From Sphingomonadales bacterium 28-55-16 (GTDB taxonomy: Bacteria; Pseudomonadota; Alphaproteobacteria; Sphingomonadales; Sphingomonadaceae): 45,951 nucleotides of DNA. This document shows positions 8,674 to 16,626 of this stretch, one piece after another. Each line of letters starts with the position of its first letter. Position 1 is the first letter of the stretch. The notes under the pieces were generated by a model. That model was not told where the DNA came from and ran no database searches. It was given only the letters and a program-made list of their open reading frames with translations. The translations under genes were made by a program, and so were the position numbers. The stretch is taken from positions 1-45,951 of the forward strand of contig NCGG01000017.1 of the NCBI GenBank assembly GCA_002278855.1, written 5' to 3'.

Positions 8674-8703
8674 AGGCTTCCCCCTTTTTTGCGGGGGAAG
8701 CCT
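8674..8703. terminator. Hairpin between convergent dienelactone hydrolase and terC genes
   Basis: A perfect 11-bp stem (AGGCTTCCCCC at 8674-8684 and GGGGGAAGCCT at 8693-8703) encloses an 8-base loop. It starts 7 bases after the hydrolase stop codon and abuts the terC stop codon. There is only a weak T-run after the stem (GTTTAG), so it may stop transcription from both sides inefficiently or act as an mRNA 3' end. Confidence 0.75.
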
Positions 8704-8705
8704 GT

Positions 8706-9446
8706 TTAGCCGCTGATCATCGCGATCACATAATGGCCAATCCCCAAATTGGGGTCAGTCCAGCCTTCATAGATCATCTTGCCGGCGACATAGACGATAA
8801 CGGCCATGCCCAACCATGCGATCCACTTATAGCGTTCAATATATTGTGCGATGATGTTCGCGGCGATGCCCATGAGCGCAACGGCAAAGATCAAGCCGAC
8901 GATCATGATGCCTGGATGATCCTTGGCAGCGCCTGCCACAGCCAGAACATTGTCGAGGCTCATCGATACATCGGCAACCGCAACCGCCCATGCCGCAGCC
9001 GCAAAGTTCTTGGCAGCCGGAATACCGCTATTTTCGTCACCTAAAACTTCAGGAGATCCCGGCGATTCTGTTGCTTCGCTGCGTTGAAGGTCGCGGTACA
9101 TTTTCCACGCAACCCAGATCAGCAACAATCCGCCGACGAAGATGAGGCCAATGACGCCCATCAACAAATTGACCATCAACGCAAACACCACGCGCAACAC
9201 AAGCGCTGCGATAACCCCGATGAAAATGACCTTTTTGCGCTGTTCCGCAGGCAGGCCAGCGGCTAATGCGCCAACAACAATCGCATTATCCCCCGCCAAT
9301 ACCAGATCAAGCAGGATGACAGAAGCCAAAGCGGTCCACGCGCTGCTGGTATTCAGGTTGGAGAAATCATTGACGATATGTCCCCAAATTTCGGCAGGTC
9401 CGCCCAACGACGGTGCTGCTGCCGCGAGAAAAAGAAGGTCAATCAT
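8706..9446 (-). CDS. TerC family integral membrane protein
   Basis: A 246-residue membrane protein with seven or so hydrophobic helices. It carries the two hallmark acidic repeats of the family, DLVLAGDNAIVVG (about residues 46-58) and DVSMSLDNVLAVAG (about 158-171). Members named TerC, YjbE or YkoY are linked to tellurite resistance and to manganese or calcium export for metallation of secreted proteins. No tellurite resistance cluster is present, so a housekeeping metal-ion role is more likely. The charged cytoplasmic loop (about residues 115-145) is rich in Glu and Ser. It overlaps the next upstream gene by 4 bases. Confidence 0.9.
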   Translation of the reverse strand: MIDLLFLAAAAPSLGGPAEIWGHIVNDFSNLNTSSAWTALASVILLDLVLAGDNAIVVGALAAGLPAEQRKKVIFIGVIAALVLRVVFALMVNLLMGVIGLIFVGGLLLIWVAWKMYRDLQRSEATESPGSPEVLGDENSGIPAAKNFAAAAWAVAVADVSMSLDNVLAVAGAAKDHPGIMIVGLIFAVALMGIAANIIAQYIERYKWIAWLGMAVIVYVAGKMIYEGWTDPNLGIGHYVIAMISG

Positions 9447-9733
9447 AAGGGATCTCCGAAATATATGACGGATGGCATTGGTTCATAAAAGTGGTGGAGG
9501 AGTTCGCGCCACGCTTGATAGCGTTCGGAAGTGCGGAAGCCAACCTTATGGTCATCAACCGACGACCATTGGACAAGCAAAAGATAGGTTCCGGTTTTCT
9601 CCAATGCTGGACGAACCTCCATGCTGATAAAGCCCGGCGAAACAGAAATAAGCGGTCTAGCCTTTGCTAGGCTAGCCTCAAACGCCCGTTCTTCTCCGCA
9701 CCGAACGTGCAACAATGCCTGTTCCAGCACCAT
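9443..9733 (-). CDS. Antibiotic biosynthesis monooxygenase (ABM) domain protein
   Basis: A 96-residue single ABM/dimeric alpha-beta barrel domain: VLEQALLHVRCGEERAFEASLAKA forms the first strand and helix (given here only in outline), followed by SPGFISMEVRPALE, YLLLVQWSSVDDH and the C-terminal SERYQAWRELLHHFY. Such domains act as small cofactor-free monooxygenases or haem-degrading enzymes, or are of unknown function. The Trp and His pattern of IsdG haem oxygenases is not clearly present, so I do not assign a reaction. It lies 9 bases after rho and overlaps terC by ATGA. Confidence 0.75.
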   Translation of the reverse strand: MVLEQALLHVRCGEERAFEASLAKARPLISVSPGFISMEVRPALEKTGTYLLLVQWSSVDDHKVGFRTSERYQAWRELLHHFYEPMPSVIYFGDPL

Positions 9734-9742
9734 CGTTATTGC

Positions 9743-10999
9743 TTACTGGTTCATCGAGTCAAAAAAGTCTTCGTTGGTTTTTGAATCCTTCATCTTGTCG
9801 AGTAAGAACTCCATCGCGTCGATGGTGCCCATTTGCATGAGGATACGGCGAAGAACCCACATTTTCTTGAGCTTGTTTTCCTCAACCAACAATTCTTCCT
9901 TACGCGTACCGGATTTGCCGACATCCAGCGCCGGGAAGATCCGCTTGTCGGCGACCTTGCGATCCAGCACAATTTCGGAGTTGCCTGTACCCTTAAACTC
10001 TTCGAAAATAACTTCATCCATGCGGCTGCCGGTATCGATCAAGGCCGTCGCGATGATGGACAGTGACCCACCTTCTTCGATGTTGCGGGCGGCGCCGAAG
10101 AAGCGCTTTGGACGTTGCAATGCGTTGGCATCCACACCGCCGGTCAGCACTTTTCCAGATGATGGGACAACCGTGTTGTACGCACGGCCAAGCCGCGTGA
10201 TAGAATCGAGCAAGATGACCACATCATGCTTATGCTCAACCAAACGCTTGGCTTTTTCGATAACCATTTCCGCGACTTGCACGTGACGCGTTGCGGGTTC
10301 ATCGAAGGTAGAGGAGACAACCTCACCCTTCACCGAACGCTGCATATCGGTAACTTCCTCAGGCCGCTCATCGATCAACAGAACGATCAAGAACACCTCT
10401 GGATGGTTTTCGGTGATCGCGCGGGCGATGTTTTGCAACAATACAGTTTTACCGGTCCGTGGCGGTGCAACGATCAGGGCGCGCTGCCCTTTGCCCTGCG
10501 GGCTGACGATATCAATCACGCGCGCTGACTTATCCTTGACCGTTGGGTCAAGCGAGTCGAGGATCAGTTTTGAATCGGGGTATAAAGGCGTCAGGTTATC
10601 AAAATTGACGCGATGGCGCACAGCGTCCGGATCGTCGAAGTTGATCTTCATGACCTTCGTCAGTGCAAAATACCGCTCGCCATCCTTGGGCGCGCGAATT
10701 TCGCCTTCGACTGTATCGCCGGTGCGCAAACCGAATTGGCGTACCATATTTGGGGACACATAGATATCGTCTGGACCCGCGAGATAATTGGCCTCAGGTG
10801 AGCGCAAAAAGCCAAAGCTGTCGGGCAAAACTTCAATCGTGCCGAGACCCATGATCTGCTCACCATCTTCGGCAAGTTCCTTTAGGATCGCAAACATAAG
10901 GTCCTGTTTACGCAATGTGGACGCGCCCTCGACACCTAGCTCTTCAGCCATCGATACAAGGTCAGCGGGGTTTTTGCTTTTCAGCTCTTTCAAATGCAT
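9743..10999 (-). CDS. rho: Transcription termination factor Rho
   Basis: A 418-residue hexameric RNA helicase that ends untranslated transcripts. [18 protein letters not shown] at the start is the usual Rho N-terminal helix bundle. The RNA-binding cold-shock fold includes [20 protein letters not shown], then the ATPase domain with Walker [12 protein letters not shown] and Walker [17 protein letters not shown]. The frame extends eight codons upstream to 11023, but the ATG at 10999 matches the family N-terminus and has ACGGA upstream. Rho in many bacteria attenuates its own leader; the roughly 200-base leader here would allow that. hemJ and hemE lie upstream on the same strand. Confidence 0.97.
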   Translation of the reverse strand: MHLKELKSKNPADLVSMAEELGVEGASTLRKQDLMFAILKELAEDGEQIMGLGTIEVLPDSFGFLRSPEANYLAGPDDIYVSPNMVRQFGLRTGDTVEGEIRAPKDGERYFALTKVMKINFDDPDAVRHRVNFDNLTPLYPDSKLILDSLDPTVKDKSARVIDIVSPQGKGQRALIVAPPRTGKTVLLQNIARAITENHPEVFLIVLLIDERPEEVTDMQRSVKGEVVSSTFDEPATRHVQVAEMVIEKAKRLVEHKHDVVILLDSITRLGRAYNTVVPSSGKVLTGGVDANALQRPKRFFGAARNIEEGGSLSIIATALIDTGSRMDEVIFEEFKGTGNSEIVLDRKVADKRIFPALDVGKSGTRKEELLVEENKLKKMWVLRRILMQMGTIDAMEFLLDKMKDSKTNEDFFDSMNQ

Positions 11000-11234
11000 A
11001 GATAATTCCGTTGGATGGACCATTGGCCTGGATGGATGTTGGGCGAAGTGCCCGATGTGAAGGCCGGTTTTAGAAAGACAACCGGTCGAATATGGAAAGG
11101 TTGGTGGCGCAGTTTTTATAACGATCGCGCCGCATGCCCAGAACAGGCTTAGATGTGCAAATACTCTGGGAAGGCCGCGCAGTCAACTGTTCTAAAATCA
11201 CAATAGTTTAGTCGGTCCCTTAAACCGCCGGCGC
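11000..11234. other. rho leader region
   Basis: About 235 bases between hemJ and rho without a gene. On the minus strand it contains the candidate promoter at 11158-11186 and then a leader of about 150 bases with the inverted pair ACCGG/CCGGT around 11070-11090. A leader of this length could hold Rho-dependent autoregulation, which is known for rho in other bacteria; the sequence alone does not prove it. Confidence 0.4.
11158..11186 (-). promoter_or_regulatory. Candidate rho promoter
   Basis: On the minus strand TTGACT (11181-11186) is followed after 17 bases by TATTTG (11158-11163). The -35 is one base off the sigma-70 consensus; the -10 is poor. It would start the rho transcript about 150 bases before the ATG. 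Confidence 0.35.
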
Positions 11235-11678
11235 TTAAAAGGGCTTGGCGATGACCAATATCACAATGATCGCTGATGCAATGCCCGGGACTTCGTTGAA
11301 CAAACGCAATTGCTTACCCGTCAAACGCCGTTCACCGCGTGCCAACTTTTTGGCATAGCCAACGGCCCAGCCATGGTAAGCCGACAATCCCAACACAAAC
11401 AATAATTTGGCGTGAAACCAGCCTTGGGCCATCGCGCCTATGTTATAAGCAAGCAATAACCCCAAAACCCAAACCACAATGATTGAGGGGTTGAGGATGA
11501 TTTTAATGAGTTTGGATTCACGATCGACCCATTTGGCGGCTTCTTCAGAACCCTCAGCGCTTTCCTGATGATAGACGAAGAAGCGCGGGATCATAAACAA
11601 CCCCGCCATCCAGAAAATGACAAAAATGATGTGGGCAGACTTCAGCCAAATATAGAGCACAGATAAGATTTCCGTCAT
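11235..11678 (-). CDS. hemJ: Protoporphyrinogen oxidase HemJ
   Basis: A 147-residue four-helix membrane protein of the HemJ (UPF0093) family, which converts protoporphyrinogen IX to protoporphyrin IX in haem synthesis. The conserved His16 in WLKSAHIIFVIFWMAGLF, thought to bind haem b, and the basic motif KLIKIILNP are present, as is the C-terminal LRLFNEVPG. It sits between hemE and rho on the same strand, 18 bases downstream of hemE, so two steps of haem synthesis are co-located. No HemG or HemY is visible in the window. Confidence 0.92.
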   Translation of the reverse strand: MTEILSVLYIWLKSAHIIFVIFWMAGLFMIPRFFVYHQESAEGSEEAAKWVDRESKLIKIILNPSIIVVWVLGLLLAYNIGAMAQGWFHAKLLFVLGLSAYHGWAVGYAKKLARGERRLTGKQLRLFNEVPGIASAIIVILVIAKPF

Positions 11679-11696
11679 AAAAACGGCCTTTATGGG

Positions 11697-12728
11697 TTAA
11701 CCCTTGCGGACCAATTTAAGAAGCAATTCAACATTTTCTATCGGCGTATCGGGCTGAATACCATGCCCAAGGTTGAAAATATGGGGCCGGTCTTCAAATG
11801 CGGACAAAATATTATGCACCGAATCCTTCAATACATCACCACCCGCGATCAGCGCAAGTGGGTCAAGATTGCCTTGAACAGGCAGCCCTTTAGGTAATTC
11901 GCGGTTCGCCCAATGCGGGTCGACGGTTTCATCAAGGCCCAAGGCATCAACCCCCGTACCTTCTGCATAAGCGGCAAGCTTGCCGCCGGCGCCTTTCGGA
12001 AAACCTATAACCACAGCATTGGGATTGCGGGCCTTCAACCTGCGGACAATTTCAGCATTTGGGGCGATAACCCATTTTTCGAATTGCGCGGGCGATAACG
12101 ACCCGGCCCAGCTGTCGAACAATTGCACTGCATCAACGCCAGCATCGATCTGGTCACCCAGATAATTCACGGTGGCCGAAATGATGGCTTCGATCAGGGC
12201 GCCAAAACGCTCAGGCTCCATATAAGCCATTCTGCGTGCCTCTGCTTGGTCTTTGCTACCTTGGCCATGCACCATATAGGTGGCGACCGTCCACGGGCTT
12301 CCAGCGAAGCCCAAGAAGGTGGTTTCAGGTGGAAGCTGGGCTGATACCTTACGCACAGTATCAATGACGGGTGCTAGCCGCTGTGGAGCCGGCACAAAAT
12401 CTTCAAGTTTTGATTCCGCCAGACGTGGCGCAAGGCGTGGTCCTTCACCCGTTTCAAACCACAGATCTTGGCCCATGGCATGCGGTATTACGAGAATGTC
12501 GGAAAACAAGATTGCGCCGTCAAATCCAAAGCGGCGAATGGGTTGAAGCGTGATTTCACATGCCGCGTCACTGTCATAGGCCAGTGCCAGAAACCCACCT
12601 TTTTCGGCACGGAGCGCGCGATATTCTGGCAGATACCGTCCCGCTTGGCGCATGAGCCACATGGGTGGAACAACCTCTTGGCTGCCCTTAAGGACGTTAA
12701 GCAGTTTTTTAGGGCTTTGCGCTGACAT
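11697..12728 (-). CDS. hemE: Uroporphyrinogen decarboxylase
   Basis: A 343-residue TIM-barrel enzyme that decarboxylates the four acetate side chains of uroporphyrinogen III to give coproporphyrinogen III. The signature MRQAGRYLPEYRALR is at about residues 27-41 and GFAGSPWTVATYM near residue 140. I use the ATG at 12728; an in-frame TTG at 12749 would add seven residues but would run into the A/T-rich origin tract. hemE bordering the origin is the arrangement known in Caulobacter and Rickettsia. Confidence 0.96.
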   Translation of the reverse strand: MSAQSPKKLLNVLKGSQEVVPPMWLMRQAGRYLPEYRALRAEKGGFLALAYDSDAACEITLQPIRRFGFDGAILFSDILVIPHAMGQDLWFETGEGPRLAPRLAESKLEDFVPAPQRLAPVIDTVRKVSAQLPPETTFLGFAGSPWTVATYMVHGQGSKDQAEARRMAYMEPERFGALIEAIISATVNYLGDQIDAGVDAVQLFDSWAGSLSPAQFEKWVIAPNAEIVRRLKARNPNAVVIGFPKGAGGKLAAYAEGTGVDALGLDETVDPHWANRELPKGLPVQGNLDPLALIAGGDVLKDSVHNILSAFEDRPHIFNLGHGIQPDTPIENVELLLKLVRKG

Positions 12729-12747
12729 AAAGCGACTGAATCCAATC

Positions 12748-12767
12748 AAAATATATATTTATATTAA
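12748..12767. other. A/T-only tract, candidate DNA unwinding element
   Basis: Twenty consecutive A/T bases in an otherwise G/C-rich region, 20 bases upstream of the hemE ATG. It is followed by two copies of GATGATG (12769-12775 and 12779-12785) spaced exactly 10 bases apart. Such a tract is the expected melting site beside DnaA boxes. Confidence 0.65.
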
Positions 12768-12886
12768 GGATGATGAAAGATGATGTGCTGTTGATAGCGC
12801 GAGCCTTAAGAGCTTTTGCTGATATTGCCAACAGCTTGACGCAACTGCACGAACGCGCAGTAACGGAGTCGCGATATTCATCCCCA

Positions 12887-12907
12887 TTATCCACAGCTTG
12901 TGGATAT
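12887..12907. promoter_or_regulatory. Head-to-head DnaA boxes
   Basis: TTATCCACA on the plus strand (12887-12895), a perfect DnaA box, faces a minus-strand box ATATCCACA (12899-12907, one mismatch), separated by three bases. The arms CCACA and TGTGG form an inverted repeat. Confidence 0.85.
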
Positions 12908-12918
12908 CGAAATCGCCC

Positions 12919-12927
12919 TGTGGATAG
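12919..12927 (-). promoter_or_regulatory. DnaA box, near consensus
   Basis: The minus strand reads CTATCCACA, one mismatch from the TTATCCACA consensus. It lies 11 bases from the head-to-head pair. A weaker plus-strand candidate, TTATCCCCA, is at 12999-13007. Confidence 0.65.
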
Positions 12928-13030
12928 GCTGTGATCGAATCGAGCCCTAAAGTCGGGTCACTGGGGGAGAAATGGTCCCACAAAACTTGTCCCTTGATTT
13001 ATCCCCAACCTACCAACAAGACTGTTAGCC

Positions 13031-13876
13031 ATGAACCAGCGTTTTCATTTGCACTTATTGTCAGACTCTACCGGCGAGACTTTGGAGAATATTGCCAAGG
13101 CAGCTTTGGCCCAGTTTGACGGCGCAGAGCATGTGGTCAAGCATTTCTGGCCAATGGTGCGTTCCGAGAGCCATTTGGATCGTATATTGACCGATATGGC
13201 GGCCAATCCCGGACTTGTGCTGTTTACCTTGGTCAATCGGGACACACGCCGCAAATTGGAAACAAGATGTCGGGCCTTGGGCTTGCCTGCGGTGGCAGCG
13301 CTCGACGCGGTTAGCGACGCGATGTCGAATATGTTTGGACAAGAAGCCAAGGCCAGACCTGGCCGGCAACATGTTATGGACGCGGCCTATTTTGCGCGGG
13401 TCGAGGCGATTCAATTCACCATTGCGCATGATGATGGGATTAACGCACAAAATTGGGAAGAGGCTGACATTGTCCTTGCTGGGGTGTCGCGGACGTCGAA
13501 AACACCCACCAGCATTTATCTCGCCAATCGCGGGTATAAGACCGCAAATATTCCCATCGTGCCCGAATCGCCGCCACCGCCAATATTGTTTCGGTTAAAG
13601 CATCCTATGGTCATTGGCTTGATCACGAGCGCTGAACGCTTGATTCAGGTGCGGCGCAACCGATTGCTATCTTTAAATCAGTCGCCCGACACAGATTATG
13701 TCGATGAAGAGAAGGTCCGCGCCGAAGTTGCGCACGCGCGGCGGATGTTTGCAGACAATGGCTGGCCCGTGCTGGACGTGACGCGTCGTTCAATTGAAGA
13801 GAGCGCAGCGGCAATCATCAATCTGTTTAATGAGCGCGAATTGGCACAGGCAGGTAATGTGGACATTCCATCATGA
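13031..13876 (+). CDS. ppsR: PEP synthetase regulatory kinase/pyrophosphorylase (DUF299)
   Basis: A 281-residue DUF299 protein. Family members are bifunctional serine/threonine kinases and Pi-dependent pyrophosphorylases that use ADP as donor to switch phosphoenolpyruvate synthase (or pyruvate phosphate dikinase in relatives) off and on. The N-terminus FHLHLLSDSTGETLENIAKA is typical, and the P-loop-like motif GVSRTSKTPTSIYLA lies at about residues 154-168. It is the first gene right of the predicted origin, the position of RP001 in Rickettsia and its Caulobacter orthologue. It overlaps maf by 4 bases and begins a chain of coupled genes. The target enzyme is not in the window. Confidence 0.93.
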   Translation: MNQRFHLHLLSDSTGETLENIAKAALAQFDGAEHVVKHFWPMVRSESHLDRILTDMAANPGLVLFTLVNRDTRRKLETRCRALGLPAVAALDAVSDAMSNMFGQEAKARPGRQHVMDAAYFARVEAIQFTIAHDDGINAQNWEEADIVLAGVSRTSKTPTSIYLANRGYKTANIPIVPESPPPPILFRLKHPMVIGLITSAERLIQVRRNRLLSLNQSPDTDYVDEEKVRAEVAHARRMFADNGWPVLDVTRRSIEESAAAIINLFNERELAQAGNVDIPS

Positions 13877-14469
13877 CGCTGATCTTGGCGTCACAAAGTG
13901 CTGGGCGGATCGCGATGTTGAACGCGGCCGGTGTCGCGGTTGAAGCGGTTCCTGCTTTGGTTGACGAAGACAGCATCAAAACATCTTTGACCGAAGCTGG
14001 CGCTAAGCCGCGCGATATCGCCGATGCCTTGGCTGAGGCCAAGGCGTGCAAAGTGTCGCGCAAGGTACCAACTGGGCTCGTGCTGGGCTGTGACCAGATC
14101 TGCGTAGGCGCCGATGGGCATATTTTCGACAAGCCAAAAACACCCGAAAATGCGCGCGCGCAGCTCACCCGTCTTTCCGGAACCGTACATAAGCTGATCA
14201 GCGCGGCCGTGATATGTGAGGGTGGCGCACCCGTCTGGCGCGTGGTTGACACGGCGCAAATGACCATGCGTTCGCTAAGCCCCGCCTTCATCGATAATTA
14301 TGTCGAGGCGTATTGGGAAGACATCCGCCACTGCGTCGGCTGCTACCGGATCGAAGCTGAGGGCGCGCAATTGTTCGCAAGCGCCAGCGGCAGCCAATTC
14401 ACCATTATCGGAATGCCATTGCTTCCGGTGCTTGATTATTTGCGATTGAGGGGCTTTTTATCAACATGA
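13873..14469 (+). CDS. Maf/YceF-type nucleotide pyrophosphatase
   Basis: A 198-residue Maf-family protein. LILASQSAGRIAMLNAAGV at the N-terminus is the nucleotide-binding loop (the usual SPRR is SAGR here), and GCDQICVG near residue 74 carries the catalytic aspartate. Family members hydrolyse non-canonical or modified nucleoside triphosphates such as m7GTP, dTTP or UTP, and have been linked to septum inhibition. Substrate cannot be settled from the sequence. It overlaps ppsR upstream and aroE downstream by 4 bases each, an order conserved beside alphaproteobacterial origins. Confidence 0.92.
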   Translation: MTLILASQSAGRIAMLNAAGVAVEAVPALVDEDSIKTSLTEAGAKPRDIADALAEAKACKVSRKVPTGLVLGCDQICVGADGHIFDKPKTPENARAQLTRLSGTVHKLISAAVICEGGAPVWRVVDTAQMTMRSLSPAFIDNYVEAYWEDIRHCVGCYRIEAEGAQLFASASGSQFTIIGMPLLPVLDYLRLRGFLST

Positions 14470-15275
14470 CATATTATGCTGAAGTGATCGGGCACCCGAT
14501 TGCGCACTCGAAATCGCCCTTGATTCACAATTTCTGGCTTAAGCAATTGGGCTTGGTGGGTGATTATCATGCGCGGGATGTGCAGCCGCAAGATTTGGAG
14601 CGTTATTTTGCTGAGCGTGCCGCCGATACCGATTGGCGTGGATGCAACATTACGATCCCGCACAAGATCGCGGCGCTGGATTTTGTAAGTGACCCAGGCG
14701 AGGTCCGCAACTCCATTGGCGCGATCAATACGGTGTTTCGCAATGGGTCAGGTGCGCTTGTTGCCACCAACACAGATGCGGGTGGCTTTTATGGTCCAAT
14801 TGCGGACATCCCGATTGCCGGCGAGACGGCTGTGGTCATTGGCGCAGGCGGCGCCGCGCGCGCGGTTCTATTCGCTTTGGCGCAGGCCGATATTGGTGAA
14901 GTGGTCTTGATGGCGCGTAACGGCTTGAAGGCGGCGGGCCTGTTGGCGCATTTTGGCCTGAAGGGCAAAGTCATCGGGCTTGATGCGCGCGTCCCCGACG
15001 CAGCATTGCTGGTGAACGCCAGTCCGCTGGGTATGGTTGGGCAAGCAGCACTTGAAATCGATCTTGCGCCTTTGCCGGAGCATGCGATTGTCTACGACCT
15101 CGTCTATGCGCCAATTGAAACGCCGTTGCTCAAGGCCGCCCGCGATCGTGACCTGGAAACGGTCGATGGTCTTGAAATGCTTGTCGGGCAGGCAGCTATT
15201 GCTTTTGAATTGTTCTTTGGCGTGGCCCCGCCCGACGATGGTGAGGACGCGCTGCGGGCGCTGCTGCTCACATGA
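14466..15275 (+). CDS. aroE: Shikimate dehydrogenase
   Basis: A 269-residue NADP-dependent enzyme that reduces 3-dehydroshikimate to shikimate in aromatic amino acid synthesis. The shikimate-binding SKSPLIHNFWL is at residues 15-25, NITIPHK with the catalytic lysine near residue 61-67, NTDAGGF near 101, and the NADP-binding glycine loop GAGGAARAVLFAL near 126. The C-terminal VDGLEMLVGQAAIAFELF is standard. It is coupled by 4-base overlaps to maf and coaE. Confidence 0.96.
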   Translation: MTYYAEVIGHPIAHSKSPLIHNFWLKQLGLVGDYHARDVQPQDLERYFAERAADTDWRGCNITIPHKIAALDFVSDPGEVRNSIGAINTVFRNGSGALVATNTDAGGFYGPIADIPIAGETAVVIGAGGAARAVLFALAQADIGEVVLMARNGLKAAGLLAHFGLKGKVIGLDARVPDAALLVNASPLGMVGQAALEIDLAPLPEHAIVYDLVYAPIETPLLKAARDRDLETVDGLEMLVGQAAIAFELFFGVAPPDDGEDALRALLLT

Positions 15276-15871
15276 AAAAGCCGTTGATTATTGGCCTTAC
15301 CGGGTCAATCGGCATGGGCAAGTCGGCTGTCGCAGCGATGTTTGCTGATGAAAATGTCCCTGTCTTTGATGCGGACGCGGCGGTGCATGACTTGCAGAAG
15401 GCGGGCGGCGCGCTGGTGCCCGTTATTGAGTCTGCGTTTCCCGGCACAACGGGTGCAGAGGGCGTCGACCGCAAGGCACTTGGCGCTGCTGTCTTTGGCG
15501 ACCGCGACCGGTTGGCATTACTGGAATCGATCATCCATCCTGCCGTCGCTGAGCGCCGCATGGCGTTTCTGACAGCGCATCAAGATTCAGATATGCTTTT
15601 GTTCGATATTCCATTGTTGTTTGAAAAAGGCGGGCAAGCGGGCGTTGATGTTGTGGTGGTGGTGAGCGCGCCAGCCCCCGTTCAGCGCGCACGCGTGCTG
15701 GCACGACCCAACATGACCACCGATAAATTCGAACATATATTGGCGCTGCAAATGAACGATGCTGACAAACGGGCACGCGCTGACCACGTCATTGATACCG
15801 GCAAAAATATCGCCGAAACGCGCGCCGATGTGCGCGAACTTGTTAAAAAGCTACGCACGGGTCTTGCATAA
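15272..15871 (+). CDS. coaE: Dephospho-CoA kinase
   Basis: A 199-residue kinase catalysing the last step of coenzyme A synthesis, phosphorylation of the ribose 3'-hydroxyl of dephospho-CoA. The P-loop reads GLTGSIGMGKSAVA at residues 8-21, followed by FDADAAVHDL and, near residue 110, LLFDIPLLFEKGG. It overlaps aroE by ATGA and precedes dnaQ by 31 bases. Length and motifs are normal. Confidence 0.96.
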   Translation: MKKPLIIGLTGSIGMGKSAVAAMFADENVPVFDADAAVHDLQKAGGALVPVIESAFPGTTGAEGVDRKALGAAVFGDRDRLALLESIIHPAVAERRMAFLTAHQDSDMLLFDIPLLFEKGGQAGVDVVVVVSAPAPVQRARVLARPNMTTDKFEHILALQMNDADKRARADHVIDTGKNIAETRADVRELVKKLRTGLA

Positions 15872-15902
15872 GGCCGTAAACAGGCTCACATCTCATTACA
15901 GA

Positions 15903-16610
15903 ATGCGTGAAATCATATTTGATACCGAAACGACTGGCTTTGACCCTGCAACTGGGGATCGGATGGTTGAAATTGGCTGCATCGAAATGGTCAGCCGTGT
16001 GATGACAGGCAATCATTACCACGCATATTTTAACCCGCAGCGTCCAATGCCGTCCGCTGCTGAAAATGTGCACGGCCTGTCGGACCGATTTCTGTCTGAC
16101 AAACCCGTCTTTGGCGACAAGGCTGACGAACTTCTTGAATTTCTCGGCGACAGTCCCCTCGTCGCGCATAATGCGAGCTTTGACTTTGGTTTTCTCAACC
16201 ACGAACTGCAGCATTGCGGACGCGCGCCTGTTTCCATGGACCGAATGGTCGACACGGTGGCCCTCGCACGCGTTAAAAATCCTGGCGCGAAACTATCACT
16301 GGACGCCTTGTGTAGCCGTTATGGCATCGACCGCAGCCACCGCATCAAGCATGGCGCGTTGCTCGACGCCGAGCTGCTGGCGCAATTATATATTGAGCTG
16401 ACCGGTGGCCGGCAAATTGGCCTTGGCCTCGCCGATAATGATGTTTCTGCTAAAGCTGTGGCTCAGACGGACGTTAGCAGCGTTCAGACATCGAAAGTAT
16501 TTCGGCCAGTCCGCGCGCATTCGGCGTCTGCAGAGGAAATGGCGCGGCACGCAGAATTCATAGCCAAGATTAAGGACGCGCTTTGGCTCCAGTCGGAGTC
16601 AGCGCTTTAA
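15903..16610 (+). CDS. dnaQ: DNA polymerase III epsilon subunit (proofreading exonuclease)
   Basis: A 235-residue DEDDh 3'-5' exonuclease. The ExoI motif IIFDTETTGFDP (residues 4-15) provides the first two acidic residues, ExoII reads HNASFDFGFLNHEL near residue 86, and ExoIII is HGALLDAELLAQLY near residue 152. The C-terminal tail is a flexible segment that binds the polymerase alpha subunit. The frame stays open upstream to 15759 inside coaE, but the family N-terminus begins at the ATG at 15903. The placement of a replication gene next to the origin is usual in this group. Confidence 0.96.
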   Translation: MREIIFDTETTGFDPATGDRMVEIGCIEMVSRVMTGNHYHAYFNPQRPMPSAAENVHGLSDRFLSDKPVFGDKADELLEFLGDSPLVAHNASFDFGFLNHELQHCGRAPVSMDRMVDTVALARVKNPGAKLSLDALCSRYGIDRSHRIKHGALLDAELLAQLYIELTGGRQIGLGLADNDVSAKAVAQTDVSSVQTSKVFRPVRAHSASAEEMARHAEFIAKIKDALWLQSESAL

Positions 16611-16626
16611 CAAAAGGAGACAGGCA

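Larger units (their letters stand above)
12729..13030. other. oriC: Predicted chromosomal replication origin (oriC)
   Basis: A gene-free 302-base gap between divergent hemE and ppsR. It contains a 20-base A/T-only tract at 12748-12767 (candidate duplex unwinding element), a perfect DnaA box at 12887-12895, near-consensus boxes at 12899-12907, 12919-12927 and 12999-13007, and GANTC sites for a CcrM-type methylase at 12738-12742, 12866-12870 and 12937-12941. Location between hemE and the DUF299/ppsR gene is the known origin position in Caulobacter crescentus. Gene polarity flips here, and parAB and two parS sites are within 11 kb. I did not find convincing CtrA sites. This is a strong inference, not a proof. 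Confidence 0.85.

Noticed and set aside
8706..9446. Tellurite resistance island
   Set aside because: Only a TerC-type gene is present without the other ter genes, so a housekeeping ion role is more likely.
12710..12749. hemE starting at the upstream TTG
   Set aside because: The extension would enter the A/T tract, and the ATG at 12728 fits the family N-terminus better.
12741..12760. IHF site beside the A/T tract
   Set aside because: AATCAA is present but the second half (TTR) is not at the right position.
12729..13030. CtrA-binding sites (TTAA-N7-TTAA) in the origin
   Set aside because: Two TTAA words exist but not at the required spacing, so Caulobacter-style CtrA control is not supported.
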